A stretch of DNA of 64,000 bases. Source: Vespa crabro. Its lineage: Eukaryota > Arthropoda > Insecta > Hymenoptera > Vespidae. The notes beneath the pieces are model-generated. The model ran no database searches. It was given only the letters and a program-made list of their open reading frames with translations, and was not told the DNA's origin. The position numbers were made by a program, and so were the translations under genes. Shown piece by piece: positions 1 to 15,215 of the stretch. Each line of letters starts with the position of its first letter. Positions within the stretch are counted from its first letter, which is position 1. The stretch lies in contig NC_060970.1 in NCBI RefSeq assembly GCF_910589235.1, positions 4,025,987-4,089,986 of the forward strand, written 5' to 3'.

Positions 1-34
1 TGTGTGTTGCACTCTCGCCCACGAATCGAGTGAG

Positions 35-89
<55 letters not shown>

Positions 90-515
90 AAGAGTGAAAG
101 AGAGAAAAATAAAAAGAAAAAGAAAGAGAGAGAGAAAGAGAGAAATAGAGAGAAAAAGAGAAAGAGACACGCTCACTCACTCATTCGCGCGAGCGAACCG
201 ACGAGCGGAACCGACGAACGAGTGAGTGAGTGAGTGAGTGAGTGAGTGAGTGAGTAAGCAAACGAGCGAGCGAGCAAGCGCAAGGGTTGAATTTTAATTA
301 TTTTCTCTTTGGTAGGTATAATATTTCAATGCTCGGCCCGTAGCCCAGCCCGAGAGAGCGGACTCGCCTCTCGCCGCCATCTCTGTCAAGTAATGTTATT
401 ATAATTATACGCGTGTGTGCTCGCTCGGTCATTTCTTCTGCCCGTCCATTCCCACCCACCCACCTCTCCAAACCCCCCCACCCTTCCACCCAGTCCTTCT
501 TTCTCTTTTACGTCT

Positions 516-546
<31 letters not shown>

Positions 547-588
547 TCTCTTCTCCGACACTCTTTCTACTCTTTGCGCCCTATTCAG

Positions 589-634
<46 letters not shown>

Positions 635-1464
635 CTGTTTCTCTCTTTCTCTTTCTCTTCCTTTCTCTCTTCGTGCTCGAGCAAGCTTTCCCTTTGCGAG
701 CACTTTTTTCATCTCTTTCTCTTTCGCTATACCTAACCTATCTATCTATCTATCTATCCTCCTCACTTTACCTCACCTCACCTCACCTCATTTCACCTCT
801 CCGCGCCGCGCGTATCTTTCTTCTTCCTTCTCTCGCATACGCCCCAATGTATCCACCCTCCCTCCCTCCCTCCCTCCCTCCCTACCACCCTTCCGTACCT
901 CCCAAAAACGCCCAACAACGCCCAACGTCCGTTCGACGTTGCTATACACCGTGGCCCCGGGGTATTGTGCAATTAAAATGTCGTAATTGTCCGTCGGAAT
1001 TCATCTTGAAATTCATGCCCTCGATAAAGAAACGTACGCGCACAACTATGCGATACAACTAACTATGCAACGGCCGCGTATCTCTCTCTCTCTACTATCA
1101 ACGCTCCTTCCCCGTCCTCGCCCCCTCCCCTCCCAACCCCACCCAATCCCGATCCCGAATTCATTCTATCACTTTTCGTATTTAGTTCTTCTTCTTCGAG
1201 CGAGCTTACGAACGGATGGTAGATTTTCTTCTGGAGAGATTCGTTCGTTTCGAGAAATTTATTCGTTCGAAGAAAAGATAGTTCACGGGATGGTTCAGGA
1301 GGGTAAAGGACGGGGACTCAGGAAGATTCGGGAATATTCGGACTCAAAGATACGATACAATGGTTGAGATACGATGATGATGGTTCGGATACAAAAGACG
1401 ATTTTGCGAAGCTGTCGTTGTCGTCGGTTGCAGACGATGCCAGAGATAAAGTCGAGAAAGAGTA

Positions 1465-1517
<53 letters not shown>

Positions 1518-2085
1518 CTATCTGTCTAAGTATGTATGTATGTATATATGTATGCGATCACCTGAAATTCAGAATTGCAAATTCTTTAATTCACGGTACG
1601 CGATGCCGACGGCTCTCGTAGTTTCCTCATCCTCTTTCTATGGTCTCCTCGCCATCGCCAGGAAAATACCTTTGCCTGACCTATACAAACATCGCGAGGG
1701 AGACTACGAGAAGGGATGTGTATTCAAAAATTTACATAGGTACATTCTGATTAAAGTGTCCTAGAAAGCAAATCTAATACAGCGGACGGACCGCATCGTC
1801 CTCTCTTCTATTCCACCCTCTTTTGGTACGTCGCTATGTGTATATATCTATATATATATATATATAGATATATATATGTGTCTTTTCATTCCTCCTTACT
1901 TTTCGACAGGATGTTGAAAATATTTTTCGAATTTTTTCGACCGAGATTCGATCAATTTAAACATTTAAAATTATTTCGAATCGATAGTAAATAAATCACG
2001 ATAAGATTAGAAACTGATAATGGCTCGTTGATCTTAGATCTCTTTTACGAACGAGATTGCGATAGAGAGATGAATATATTTAACG
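1..2085. other. Intergenic, microsatellite-dominated
   Basis: Contains (GA)n 39-166, (GAGT)n 220-255, CT-rich 511-735, (TATC)n 739-759, (CCTCA)n 769-790, (CCCT)n 856-883, (TA)n/(TATG)n 1462-1553 and (TA)n 1847-1878. The complex islands at 885-1080, 1195-1430 and 1560-1800 carry no recognisable gene. Confidence 0.6.
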
Positions 2086-2350
2086 TCATGAGGGTGACGG
2101 GGAGGGCCTAGGTTGACGACGGAAAAGAGAATAGAAGCGGGGGGAAAAGAGGGACGATGAAAAAACTCGTATGTCCAGTCGTTGCTCCTGTCCGAGAGGA
2201 GACGCTACTTGAACGATAGGCGGGAACGAGAGGGCGTAAAAATAGAAAGATACAGAGAAAGAGTGAGAGCAAGAGAGAAAGAGAGAGAAAGAGAGATCCA
2301 TATAAATCATCCGACGGCAGGCACACGCGGACTCGACGCACAGGGGCCGG

Positions 2351-2381
<31 letters not shown>

Positions 2382-3729
2382 AGGCCGGCCGCCCGGTGGT
2401 ATCTCTTACGTCTGGACGAACGGCGGAAGAACACAAAGCTAACGCAATTTTGCAATTACACCGAGCTCGCCCACCCTTTCTACGATGGCGGAGAAGGGTG
2501 CCGGAGGAATGCCCTGGCGATACTACTCGCGGAAGCGCGAGAATATTTAAATTTCGTTTCGTTTCCGCATCGTTATTCTTTCATCCACGCTCCGGCGAGT
2601 CGTCATTGCCGCCAAAGCCTGCCCTCGGACCACCTCTATCCACCCCGCACCTCTCTTTCTCTCTTTTTCTCTCTCTCTCTCTTTCTCTATCTCCCTTTCT
2701 CTTTTCTCTTTTCTCTCTCTCTATCTCTTTCTTTCTCTGTCTATCATTCGTTCCTTTTCTCTCCCTTCGCTGATTAATTGGCGAATCCAATCGTCGACAG
2801 AGCCGCGGGAGATGCGGTTTATATCCCTTTATATATCCTCGGTAGTGCGCTAAGTTGCGCGAGGAGAGGATGAAAGCGACGATACGAGCCCACCCATACA
2901 TACATACATACATACATACATACATACATACATACATAGATACATACATACATATATTCGTGAACGTGCGAGCATCAACTCAACGATTTCCATTTTCCTC
3001 GCTAATCCGCGCAATACCACCACCACGATCACCACCATCACCATCACCATTACCACTACTACTACTACTACTACCATCATCACTACAACTACTACTATCA
3101 CTAGCATCACAGTATCGCTAACAGTACCACTACCATTACAAGTAGAGCTAGCTTCACTATTAACAACCAAGCGTTCGTTCGTTCGTTCGTTCGTTCGTCG
3201 CTTTTATCGCGATTCCGAACCTCGACTGGGCGATAACGACATTAATGACGGTGATTCTGAATAGGTTATTCGATATCCTTTTACTGATAACCGCCTGAAG
3301 TAAAATAGTGAATGCTTCCGAAGAGAAAAATTTAAAAATTAAAAAAAAAGAAAATAAATAAAAGTGTATCTATATATATATATATATGTGTGTGCGTGTG
3401 TGTGGGTGTGTGCGTAGGTATAGAACGATATTTCGCCTCGTTTATTCCACCTAATATACTCTTCCACTTATCCTTTTAACCCGCTCCCTCCCCTTCTCCA
3501 TTCGCTCCTCGCCCCGGCCCATCCCCCGGCCCTATAACCCCCTCCCCTCTAGCCCCCTACATTTTTTTCCATCTTTACTTGATAACTCCGCATTTCACCG
3601 ATCGTTACCGCATTTCAAAGTCCCATCAGGAATCTCGCATTAATTTCTCGCTTTTCTCGTATTCGTTGAATGAAATTTTCTTGAATTTTTTTCGGTGCTT
3701 ATTAAGTGCACTTCTCTCCCTCCCACCCC

Positions 3730-3732
<3 letters not shown>

Positions 3733-3766
<34 letters not shown>

Positions 3767-3785
3767 CTCCCAGTATATCAACTGA

Positions 3786-3818
<33 letters not shown>

Positions 3819-3830
3819 AAAGAGATAGAC
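3733..3830. repeat. Facing (CT)n and (GA)n microsatellites
   Basis: About 30 bp of CT is followed, after a short spacer, by about 40 bp of GA on the same strand. The two arrays are inverted repeats of each other. Confidence 0.85.
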
Positions 3831-3930
3831 GAGACGTGGGAAAGTGCGTAAGGTCGAATCACGATCCTTCCTCGTAACTCTTGGTCGTACATTATGATCT
3901 AATACTAACACGGTGGTAATGTCGTCAGAC

Positions 3931-3979
<49 letters not shown>

Positions 3980-4004
3980 TAGAGAGGAAGAAAGAGAGAG
4001 AGGG

Positions 4005-4036
<32 letters not shown>

Positions 4037-4040
4037 AAAC
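3931..4040. repeat. (GA)n microsatellite, interrupted
   Basis: About 110 bp of nearly pure GA/GGA purine repeat. Confidence 0.9.
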
Positions 4041-4365
4041 GGAGATAGAGTAGCTAGCAGAGACTTTAGTGGAGAAAGAGGAGAAGGAGGAGCAGCAGTA
4101 GCAGTAACAGCAGCAGCAAAAGAGGGTTTAACACGGAGGGTAGACGGACGAGGTTGTTCGAAGAGGGAACGAGAGAAAGAGATGGAAGATTTTTAATGCG
4201 CCATCTCTTGGGGACGACGAGGATTACCATGGCTAAAAAGGAAGTTTTTAATAATTTTTCATTTTCTCTATATTTATTATCACACGCGGTTCTCTTCTTC
4301 TAACCTTTGTTTGGGACGGTTTGTCGGAGACAATAGAAGATCTGTGTAGTCCCGGATGGTGGAAA

Positions 4366-4426
4366 GAGGAGGAGGAGGAGGAGGAGGAGGAGGAGGAGGT
4401 GGTGGTGGTGGTGGAGGTGGAGGACA
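4366..4426. repeat. (GGA)n-(GGT)n compound trinucleotide repeat
   Basis: About ten GGA units pass directly into GGT and GGA units. Confidence 0.9.
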
Positions 4427-5295
4427 ACTGGGAGTTATATTTGCACGCATTGGATCCGTCGTCTCGTCTATTCCTCGTCAGGAGTATTAAATAATACGTA
4501 TATCGTTAAAAATGAGAAACATTCACTATGACAATTTATCGATTATCAATTGTGTTTTATTTAAATACACGTATTATGGATTTAATGTTGCGATAATTGA
4601 TTTATATAATTAATATTAATTAAATGTATAAATTATACGTATATATTTAACAATTAAAATTGTTCCTTAATTGGATACATATATATACACATAAACATGT
4701 TTAGTAACTTCATTGTATGAGAGAAGAAGAAGAAGTAGTAATAGTAGTAGTAATAGTAGTAGTAATAGTAGTAGTAGTAATGTAGTAGTATTAGTAGTAG
4801 TAGTAGTACAATAAAAAAAAAAAAAGAATGAGATAATAGAAGATTCGAGGGAGTGTAATTTCGTCCTGGTTAATTAGTCCCAAAGATCGTGGAATTGAAG
4901 TTGATCGGGATGTCCCTTCTATCGGTTAGATTTTCTATCCACCATGAACAATTTCCTCCAAGCCAAAGTTCTCTCAATCCAATTTAGGATATATTTTGAC
5001 CTATCTTACTTCTTTCTATCGTATTTACTATGACGTGAATTTCACTTCCTTTTCGAATTATCAATGGCAATGTTTTAAATTCACGTTCGTATCGAAACAA
5101 AACAAAAATCCGTGATTTAATTGCTCGTTTATCTTTAAGTTAAATATCTTTAAGTTAAGTATTATCCTTATCGTTAAGTACTATCGTATTAATTGTTTTA
5201 ATTATAAATAAATCATTCCATTTATTTCTTTACATTTAGAACTAAGAACGTATAATTATTTTTAAGACATTTGAAAAGTATAAGGTTAAAGAGAA

Positions 5296-5343
<48 letters not shown>

Positions 5344-5400
5344 AAAAAGAGAGAAAGAGAGAAGGAGTGAGGGGGGAAAGAGAAGAGAACTGACATCAAT

Positions 5401-5844
5401 GTCAATAATAATTCATTGATTACTTAATTCATAGTTGCCATGGTGACTGTCTCTCAGTTTTCCCTTGCCTCTCCCTAGGCTGCTCCGTTTTTCTCGCTTC
5501 GATGAAGGAAAATACGTATCTTTTAAGCTCTTTCCACACAAAATCAAATCGATGATATAACATTAATACACAATTATCATATACATATATATCAAATCGT
5601 ATCAAATATATTCGTTTATTTGTTTTCTCTTTTTGATATAATAATCAATCTATTTTAGATAAAAATCGTAAGAAAATCATCAATGGAATGAAAGATTACG
5701 TAGAAAATTATTATCTCGGTAGAAATTACATCGATTATTTATTCTAGCGTAATAAATACAGTCGAGATGTTACCAAAGACTATGGTAAATGAACAAAGAT
5801 AGAAATAGATGGATAAGGAAAGAGTAAGAGATGGATAGATAGAT

Positions 5845-5878
<34 letters not shown>

Positions 5879-6731
5879 GAAGGATGTAAGCGTAAATCGT
5901 GAAGCCTTGAGCCGTGCTGTACGTTGGCTCGCAAACAATCTGATATCTTACCGAATCTGCTATACGGCACGTTGTGAGAGTCGCATTAGCTTTGCTTACG
6001 GGTTCGCAAGCAGGCAAGGAGAAACACGAAATGAATATTCAGAAGTTATTAGTCTGTAGTGAAATGTGACGGGGCTCACCCTTCTCGAAAACCGCCCTGC
6101 CCTCCGCATCGGCATCGAGTCTCTCGAATTCACCCCCCTCCTCCTCCTCCTCCTCCTCCTCCTCCTCGCCCCCCACCCACCGTGCCTTCCCTCCATCCAC
6201 CACCACCACCACTACCACCCTCTTTGCCCTCTCTTTTCGTATAGATTTTGAGATACATCCTGACGGAAACACTCGCGAGCGAGTGAACGAACGAATGAAG
6301 GAACGAAGGAGCAAGCAGTATGGCCCTGTTACTACCGGTCGAAGAAGAAGGGGTTGAAATCTCGATAAAACGGCAGAGAGAAGAGAGAAGACGTGGATAG
6401 TAGGGTGGTTGAAAATCGTGAGAGCTATGAGTAAGGGAGGGAAAGGACTCGTGAAGGAAAGATCGAGCTGGGTAGGAAGTTTCGGAAGTGAGCCACGAGG
6501 AAAGAGCTTTTATGCATAAGCTAAGAAGCGCTATTGACGGAGTAGAGCTAGAGATAGATAGATAGAGAGAGAGAGAGAGAAAGAGATAGATACATAGATA
6601 GATAGAGGTAGATAGAGAAAGAGAGAGATAGTAAAAGAGGGTATAGAAAGAGATACTTATACTTTGACTTTGGAACAACGCGTGTGATAAATAAGATCGA
6701 GAGATGACTCTTTTGTTGCATTAACTTAGCT

Positions 6732-6785
<54 letters not shown>

Positions 6786-6809
6786 TATATTCATTGTACA
6801 TATATAATA

Positions 6810-6849
<40 letters not shown>

Positions 6850-7449
6850 TGTGTGTATGTGTGTGTACCCTTCTAAATGGGAACAAACCATATTGGATAA
6901 GGATAGCTAGGTTTGTATCCTTTTACAAATCCTTATCTCGATATGTTAGGAACATTCTATATTCGATTGGCTCCTCTTCCTTTTCCTCTTTCCTCTACAT
7001 CTAGTTCCTTTTAGTTTTCTTATTTGATTCAAAGTTAGGTCATCGTAGACATCTTATTGTTAGTCGTTTGGGGTGTCACCGATTTCCATGGAAATCTCTT
7101 GCAATGAGAGACCTCTTTCCAGGATCGTCTAGGATATGCATTTTCTACGATTAGATCAAATGGAGGATGTTGAAAATGGAGGGATAATAGGAATATAAGG
7201 GATTCATTCCCTTCTAGATATCGAATTATTTGTGTCACCGTTTTATTATTTGCATAGAGAAATAAAAAGGAAGAGAGACAGAGAGAAAAAGAGAGAAAGA
7301 GAGAGATTACGTGTTATACGAAAGGAATCATTTGATTTTTGATTAAAGTTAATTCAAAACAACAATATGTTTATATAATTAGACAAATTGGAAATGAATT
7401 CTTGTCTCGTATAAAAAAACATTATGATTGATGTTCCCTTCGATCTCTT

Positions 7450-7490
<41 letters not shown>

Positions 7491-7756
7491 TTCTTGTTTT
7501 TTTCCCTTGTACGGTTTTTTTTCTTCTTCTTTTCTTTTCGTTTTTTTTTTCTTCTTCTTTTGGGGCGAGGGGGAGGGAGTGCAAAAGACGTGCACTATAA
7601 AAAGATAAAAACGTAATGAATGCAAGTTACGTTTTAGCGGATGCATTTGAGTATTAGACTGAAATGAAAAGAGAAAGAGAGAGAGAGAGAGAAGCGTATA
7701 CATCGTTGTTGGTTTAATAAAAACTTATGGCAATTTTGTTCGAGCATGAAAAGGCC
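5401..7756. other. Intergenic with simple repeats
   Basis: Contains (GA)n 5842-5876, (CTC)n 6137-6167, a dyad CACTCGC-GA-GCGAGTG at 6270-6285, two long (TA)n arrays 6735-6782 and 6812-6846, and (CT)n 7453-7483. Repeat-poor parts at 5400-5830, 5880-6120 and 6860-7250 show no credible coding frame. Confidence 0.55.
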
Positions 7757-7783
7757 GTCGAACGTCCCGCGGGACTTTTCGAC
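7757..7783. other. Nested perfect dyad
   Basis: A 12-bp palindrome GTCCCGCGGGAC (7764-7775) is bracketed by outer arms GTCGAA (7757-7762) and TTCGAC (7778-7783). It is the most GC-rich point in an otherwise AT-rich repeat region. It could be a protein-binding dyad or an RNA hairpin; no function is assigned. Confidence 0.5.
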
Positions 7784-8388
7784 ACCCAGTACATCACACA
7801 GGCATTCCCCTTCTTCTACCCATCTACTTATATTACGTATACAATATCTGTGTATCGAAGTCGGTTGATCCTGCTTCGTTCTTTCTCTCCCTTGGCACGA
7901 GGCCCATACATCATACTTTCCTTCTTTATTAAACTCATATTTTTCAAAAGAAAAAAGAAGGAAAAAGAAGAAGAAGAAGAAGAAGAAAGAAAAGGGAAAG
8001 GGAAAAGGAAGAAAAAAAAAAAGAAGAAGAAGAAGAAGAAGTCTCACTTACGCTATCTCGCGCCACCAAGTCCTTCTCCTCCTCCTCCTTCAAGTTTTGC
8101 GCCACTTGGAAATTCTCGCTGTTGTATGGAAAATGATGGAGGATTTTCATTTGGCTCTAAAATATAAACTCGATACCTCAATTTCTATCTCTTTTATTCG
8201 CGTTAAGTTGTAAGATTGAATTCGTTCGTTAATTGAGAGAAAAGAAGAAGAAAATGATGAAATGATTAATGACATAAGATTGATTTGAAGAAGAAAACAA
8301 AAAAAAAAAAAGGAAAAGAAAAAGGAAAAGTCAACTGATTTAAAAAAAAACAACACAAATTAAATATAATATAATAAAAGTAAATAAA

Positions 8389-8432
<44 letters not shown>

Positions 8433-8865
8433 AAATTATGAAATTAGATGATTTAATCATCATTTATAAAATAATTTAATATTTAACGTTAAACAATAAA
8501 CAAATCCATTCGCATTCGTTCTCATTCGTATACATTTAAATCTTATCCCAAAGGCCGAGATTCCATCGAGGAGGGAGTATCATAGGGATGAGATAGTGAG
8601 GAGTTTAGAGGTAAGGATATATATAAGGGGGGAGGAAAAAGATGAAGGAGAGAATTTCGCGATGCGAGTTCGCCGTTTTCTTAGCGTCTCGAGAAGTTTG
8701 GCCACTTTCCTTCGACGCGAGCTGGAAAGATTGGCTATTTTGCGGGATATAAAGGAGCGAGAGAAAGCAACTACCACCCTTCGACGATCTTCTTCCTCCT
8801 TCTCCTTCTCCTCCTCCTCTTCCACCTCCTCCTCTTTCTTCCTCCCTACTTCTCCCTTATCCTTA
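7784..8865. other. Intergenic, GAA-rich and TA-rich repeats
   Basis: (GAA)n and A-rich purines run at 7955-8041, A-rich 8300-8350 and (TA)n 8392-8428. The segment 8540-8780 is complex but no gene is recognised. CT/TCC-rich 8780-8860 precedes the dyad-rich island. Confidence 0.5.
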
Positions 8866-9006
8866 GATACCTACTAGCTAGCTAGGTATCGTTCTCGAGC
8901 CGAAACCGCGGCCGGTTATAAAGCATTCTTCCAGTTTATTAGACGGAGACTCGCGGGCTTCTCCTTTATATTAAGCATGTGCATTATTAATGCCCGGTTA
9001 TAACCG
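8866..9006. promoter_or_regulatory. Dyad-rich island, candidate regulatory element
   Basis: Within 141 bp there are: GATACCTA/TAGGTATC arms around CTAGCTAGC (8866-8890); AACCG/CGGTT arms around CGGC (about 8905-8918); a direct repeat CCGGTTATAA at 8912 and 8994; GCATTA-T-TAATGC (8981-8993); and the 12-bp palindrome CGGTTATAACCG (8995-9006). CGGTT repeats resemble Grainyhead/CP2 cores and the TAAT dyad resembles homeodomain sites. This is inference from motif shape. Confidence 0.4.
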
Positions 9007-9346
9007 TAAAATGCTGATGAAAAAAAGTTAGCAGGTCCGCCGCGGGCATTTTCCTTCTTTCGCGACGAAGGGAAAAAAAAAAAGGAAGAAAAGAAAAAGA
9101 AAAAAGAAAAAAAAAATGGAGGAGGAAATACTCCTTAGAGATTGCTCACAACCACTAACGTTTGACTGACTCCTTCGACCCCTCACCCCTCCCACCACTG
9201 TCCCATTCACCTCTCTGTCCTCCTTTCACTTCTTCTATTTTTCTTACTCTTACCATCTTACTCCTCACCTCTCTCGGAGTCGATATATCTTTTGATACTC
9301 GATTCGCGTCTTTGAAATCTATTACGCGAATAAAAGAGCGCGCGCA

Positions 9347-9384
<38 letters not shown>

Positions 9385-10244
9385 TGTGTGTGTGTATATA
9401 TATTGAAACTAAGTCCAAGAAGTAAAGAAAAGGGAACAAAAACGAAAAAAGTAATAATAATAATAATAATAAAAAATATTTCTATAATAAAGCCATTCAC
9501 GAGATGGGATTAAGAAGGAGAGAGAGAGAAAGAGAGAGAGAAAGGATTGATAAATAAATTATTCTTTATTTGAGATTATAGCAAATATAGCTTACAGAAT
9601 TTTACTTTAAACAGTTCGTAATTTTTTCTTTTATTTCTTCTTTTCTTCTTCTTCTTCTTCTTCTTGTTCTTCTTCTTTATCTCTACTTTTTCTTTCGTTT
9701 TCTTATCGAATCAACACAAACGATAAGAAGGAATATTTTTACATTTGATGAGAAGAGAACCCTCGTTCTACTTGCTACTTATTACCCCCATAGTATTTCC
9801 AATGTTCGTAACATTCGAAACCAACCCCTCCCATCCATCCTATCTGATTCCTTCCGCACGATAGGTGGTGGGTTTAGGCATCGACCGACCGACTCGGTCA
9901 TTGAATATTTCATCCGAAAGGATCTCCTCTTTCTTTTTATCTCTATATATCTCTATCCTTCGTTTTTCTTCTTTTCTTCCTTTTTTTCTTTTTCTTTTTT
10001 TTTTTCTTTCTTTCTTTCTTCTTCTTTTTTTTTTTTTTTATTCTGAGTGATTGTCATTCGAAAGAGCGACGGGCATTCGGACTTTCGGGAACGACTGGGA
10101 AGAAGAAAAATCAATTATTCATCCGAATTGGCCGGGAAAAAGTCCTAATTATCCGGGGCAAATACAAGCTTAATACGCACAAGTGCGCCAAACCAACCCC
10201 CTCCTCTCCACTCCTCTCCTCGTCCTTTCTCGACTTTTCGTTTT

Positions 10245-10301
<57 letters not shown>

Positions 10302-12332
10302 TTCACCAGGACCGATCTTCTCGCGGACGACCTTCCTTCTTACTACCGTGAATAACCATTTGTATTTCCAATTAGCTTTGCTAATAAGAAGACGGAGGCA
10401 TTGCCGTAGTTAAAAAAAAATGTATAACCTCATCCAGCCACTGGGGAAATAAAGAAAAGCGCTGCTCGGTATGACAATACCGACTGGGTCGAGCGTAGCC
10501 TTATACCGAGTGAACTACAATTAAAAATCCTCGGTTCACCCTCGCTTTAACCCTGGCTCCTGGCTCGCTCTCCTCTTCCTTATGCCGTATTAACGACCAA
10601 ATGAGAAAGAGAGACGAGAGAAAGGGGTGCTGGTTGATGGCAGCAGTACTACGACGGCGGTAGTGGCAGCAGTACACTGGGGGGGGGGCGGCGGCGGAGG
10701 GAGGGAGGAGGAGCGGGTGGTGCTTCCTTGGAACATCGCTCATAAACATCGACTCCGCTTTTTGTCCATTTTTATGTTTGACCCCTACTACCTCCTCCTC
10801 CTCCTCCTCCTCCCACCTCTAACCTCCTTATCCGTCAGACTTTCACCTTTTTTTTTCTCTCCTTTATCTCTTTCTCTTTCTCTCTCTCCTTCTCTGTCTT
10901 TCTTAATGGATATACGGCCTTTCTATATTGCTCTGACGCTTCATTCATTCTTTTTTCTTTTTTTTTTTCCTTTTTATTTTATTTCTTTCATTCAACATAT
11001 TGTACATATACAATCATATGCATACATATATACGTGTGTATATATATATATATATATGTATAGCTTTGTATATAATCATTGAATGGTTATCGATAAAGTT
11101 ATTAATCGATTCATTATTGTTTATTTGCATGGTATTAAGAACGGATTTGTAGCTTTGAAAAAAGGTCCATTCTTTCTTATTTGTTTTTCATTACTCTCCC
11201 CTTCTCCTTTCTTTTCTCTTTTTTTTCTTTTTCCTTAACTTTCTTACTTCCTTTCTTTTCCCCTTTCTTTTTGTTCTCTTTCGAAATATTGAAAAGAGGA
11301 GTAATAATGTCTCTATACGATTTACTATGATTTGCTACGATATATTATATGTATATATATATATATATATATACATACAAATATACATACATATAACATA
11401 CAAATGTACATACGTATGTAGGACAATACAAAAGCGTGTGTGAAATATAAAAGTGTTTGAGTGTGTGTGTGTGTATATGTGCGTGCGAGAGCGTTATAGA
11501 AAAAGTAAATACTCTCTTTGATCAATAACCTCGCATCAATAAGGACATTGAATTTGGGAAGTTTTCTGTTGTCATTCTAACTCGCGAAGGACGCGATAAG
11601 TCGTATGGAGAATGTCAGTTGATCTTCGTCGGTCGTCTCGATAGGATCATTAACGTGTGTGTGTCTTTATTAATCGAGTTAAACGCAATGCGTATTACGA
11701 TACAATGATTAAGATAAATCTTGAATAATTAATATTATAATAAATACTTTTCGATAGTTCTTTTTCGTACGCGCGCGCGCGCTTGTTTGTGTCTGTGTGT
11801 GCGTGTCCGTATGTGCGCGCGTGTGTATGTGTATGCATGTATGTATGTATGTATGTACGTACATATGTATGTATATGTGTGTGTGTATATGTAAGGGTGT
11901 ATGTGGATGTGTGCGTGGGTGTGTGTATGTGTGAAGACTCACGCAAGAACGATAAGTGCGAACGATAAGTGTGAAAGATTTTTCTTTATCCTCTTTCCAC
12001 TGCTCTTAAAAAAAAGGAAAAAAAAAAAAATTGAAAAAAAAAGAAAATAATAAAAAAAAAAAAAAAAAAAAAAGAAAACGAAAGAAAAGGAAGTACGAGA
12101 GTTTTACCTGATATTTATTTGTCGCGGATTAGGTAAATATTTTCAAATCGAATAAATATATTCATTCAAATATTATATCCCCTGTTATTTTTTCATTATA
12201 TATGATCGTAATGTATATTGTTAAAAATTATTAACGTACTATGTCACTTTTTTCTTTTTTTTATTTTTTTTTTTATTTTCTTTTTCTTTCTTTCTTTCTT
12301 TCTTTCTTTTCTCCATTTATGTTTCCATTCAG
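9007..12332. other. Intergenic upstream of the zinc-finger gene
   Basis: Holds A-rich 9070-9120, (GT)n 9350-9400, TTC-rich 9640-9680, T/C-rich 9960-10040, (CT)n 10250-10299, (CTC)n 10794-10812, (TA)n 11350-11372, a long GC/GT/GTAT alternating tract 11769-11935 and A-rich 12005-12075. The segment 12120-12332 is AT-rich then T-rich, ending in an acceptor-like AG; GATTAG then GTAAAT at 12127-12138 could be the donor of a 5' exon. Confidence 0.5.
10465..10510. other. Alternative hairpin set
   Basis: CTCGGTAT (10465-10472) can pair with the adjacent ATACCGA (10477-10483, 4-nt loop) or with ATACCGAG (10503-10510). The two pairings exclude each other. No gene is seen around it. Confidence 0.45.
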
Positions 12333-12339
12333 ACATAAG

Positions 12340-13974
<1,635 letters not shown>

Positions 13975-14793
13975 AAGAAAAAGAAAAAAAAAAAAAGAAA
14001 AAAAAAAAAGAAAAGATAAACAATGGAAATACACGTACACACGAACAAAAAGAAAATACTTTCGATACGATTAAATTCAAAATTTATCACGATCACACAC
14101 AAACACATACACATACATATATCTTTTCTTTCACCATTATTTTCACGACAATTCTTTGTTAATCTATGTTTCGTTTATATCTACCGTTTATATCTTATTA
14201 TTTCGTATAATAACTATTTAAAATTTTTTACGCAACTTTGGTCGTAATAACAATAAGCGATAATTACAATATCATAAATACTGTATTCACAATTATGTTT
14301 GATAATTAAGTTTGTGTTTTTTTTTCTCTCTCTTCTTTTCTTCCTTACTTTCTTGCCTTCTTTTTCTTTTTCTCTTTCTTTCTTTCTTTCTTTTTTTTCT
14401 TCCTCTCCTTTCGAAATAGCAAATTAAAATCTACTTCGACGAAATTATATCTTCGATCATCTATTCGGACTTAATTACAATTTCTTATTTTCTGGATTTA
14501 CTGGAGAGGGCCAAGTGGGAAGAGGGAGAGGGTGAGAGGTGGTTGGAGGGAGAGAAAAAATAAACGGAAAAGAAAAAACAACAAAAAAAAAAAAAAGAAA
14601 AAAAAAAAAAAGAAAAAGAAAAAGCAAAAGAAAGTGGATATAACGTGAAATCCAGAAATCTCGTTGAAATTGAACCACGCCTGTCTCTTTGTTCCTCTCC
14701 TTTCTCTCCGCTCTCATATTTTCTTCATCATTTCCCCTCTACTCTTCTTTCCATTTACCACCTACATCACCTACACCACCAATCTACACCACC

Positions 14794-14877
14794 ACCTACC
14801 TACCTACCTACCTACCTACCTACCTACCTACCTACCTACCTACCTATCTACCTACCTACCTACCTACCTACCTACCT
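14794..14877. repeat. (CTAC)n tetranucleotide array
   Basis: About 20 units, one CTAT variant. Confidence 0.92.
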
Positions 14878-15157
14878 TTATTCGTAATTTAATACAATTA
14901 AGTCGAGCGTTAAAATATCGTTCTTAATTCGCTGACGGTACGCTTTGTTTTTCTCATGGTTTTTGTACGAGCTACTCGCGTTGGCTATTTTCCTTCTCTC
15001 CTTCTCGCCTTTTCGTTTCCCCAATCTCCTCCTCCTCCTCCTCCTCCTCCTCCTCCTCCTCTTCCTCCTCCTCTTTCTCTCTTTTTCATCCATTCTTTTT
15101 CGCAAATTCTTCTCCTTTTCGTTTCTCTTCGTCTCCTTTTTCATCCTCTTCCATCTC

Positions 15158-15215
<58 letters not shown>

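Larger units (their letters stand above)
2086..5400. other. Intergenic, microsatellite-dominated
   Basis: Includes (GGCA)n 2349-2381, CT-rich 2650-2765, (CATA)n 2894-2955, CAC/CTA triplets 3008-3110, (GTTC)n 3172-3198, facing (CT)n/(GA)n 3733-3830, long (GA)n 3931-4040, (GGA)n/(GGT)n 4366-4426, (GTA)n 4726-4806 and (TA)n 5300-5341. From 4440 to 5290 the DNA is AT-rich and mostly non-repetitive, with no open frame of note. Confidence 0.6.

Noticed and set aside
30..1062. Long frames of Arg/Glu or Ser/Leu/Phe repeats
   Set aside because: Pure translations of GA and CT microsatellites. The same pattern accounts for most long frames in the window, on both strands.
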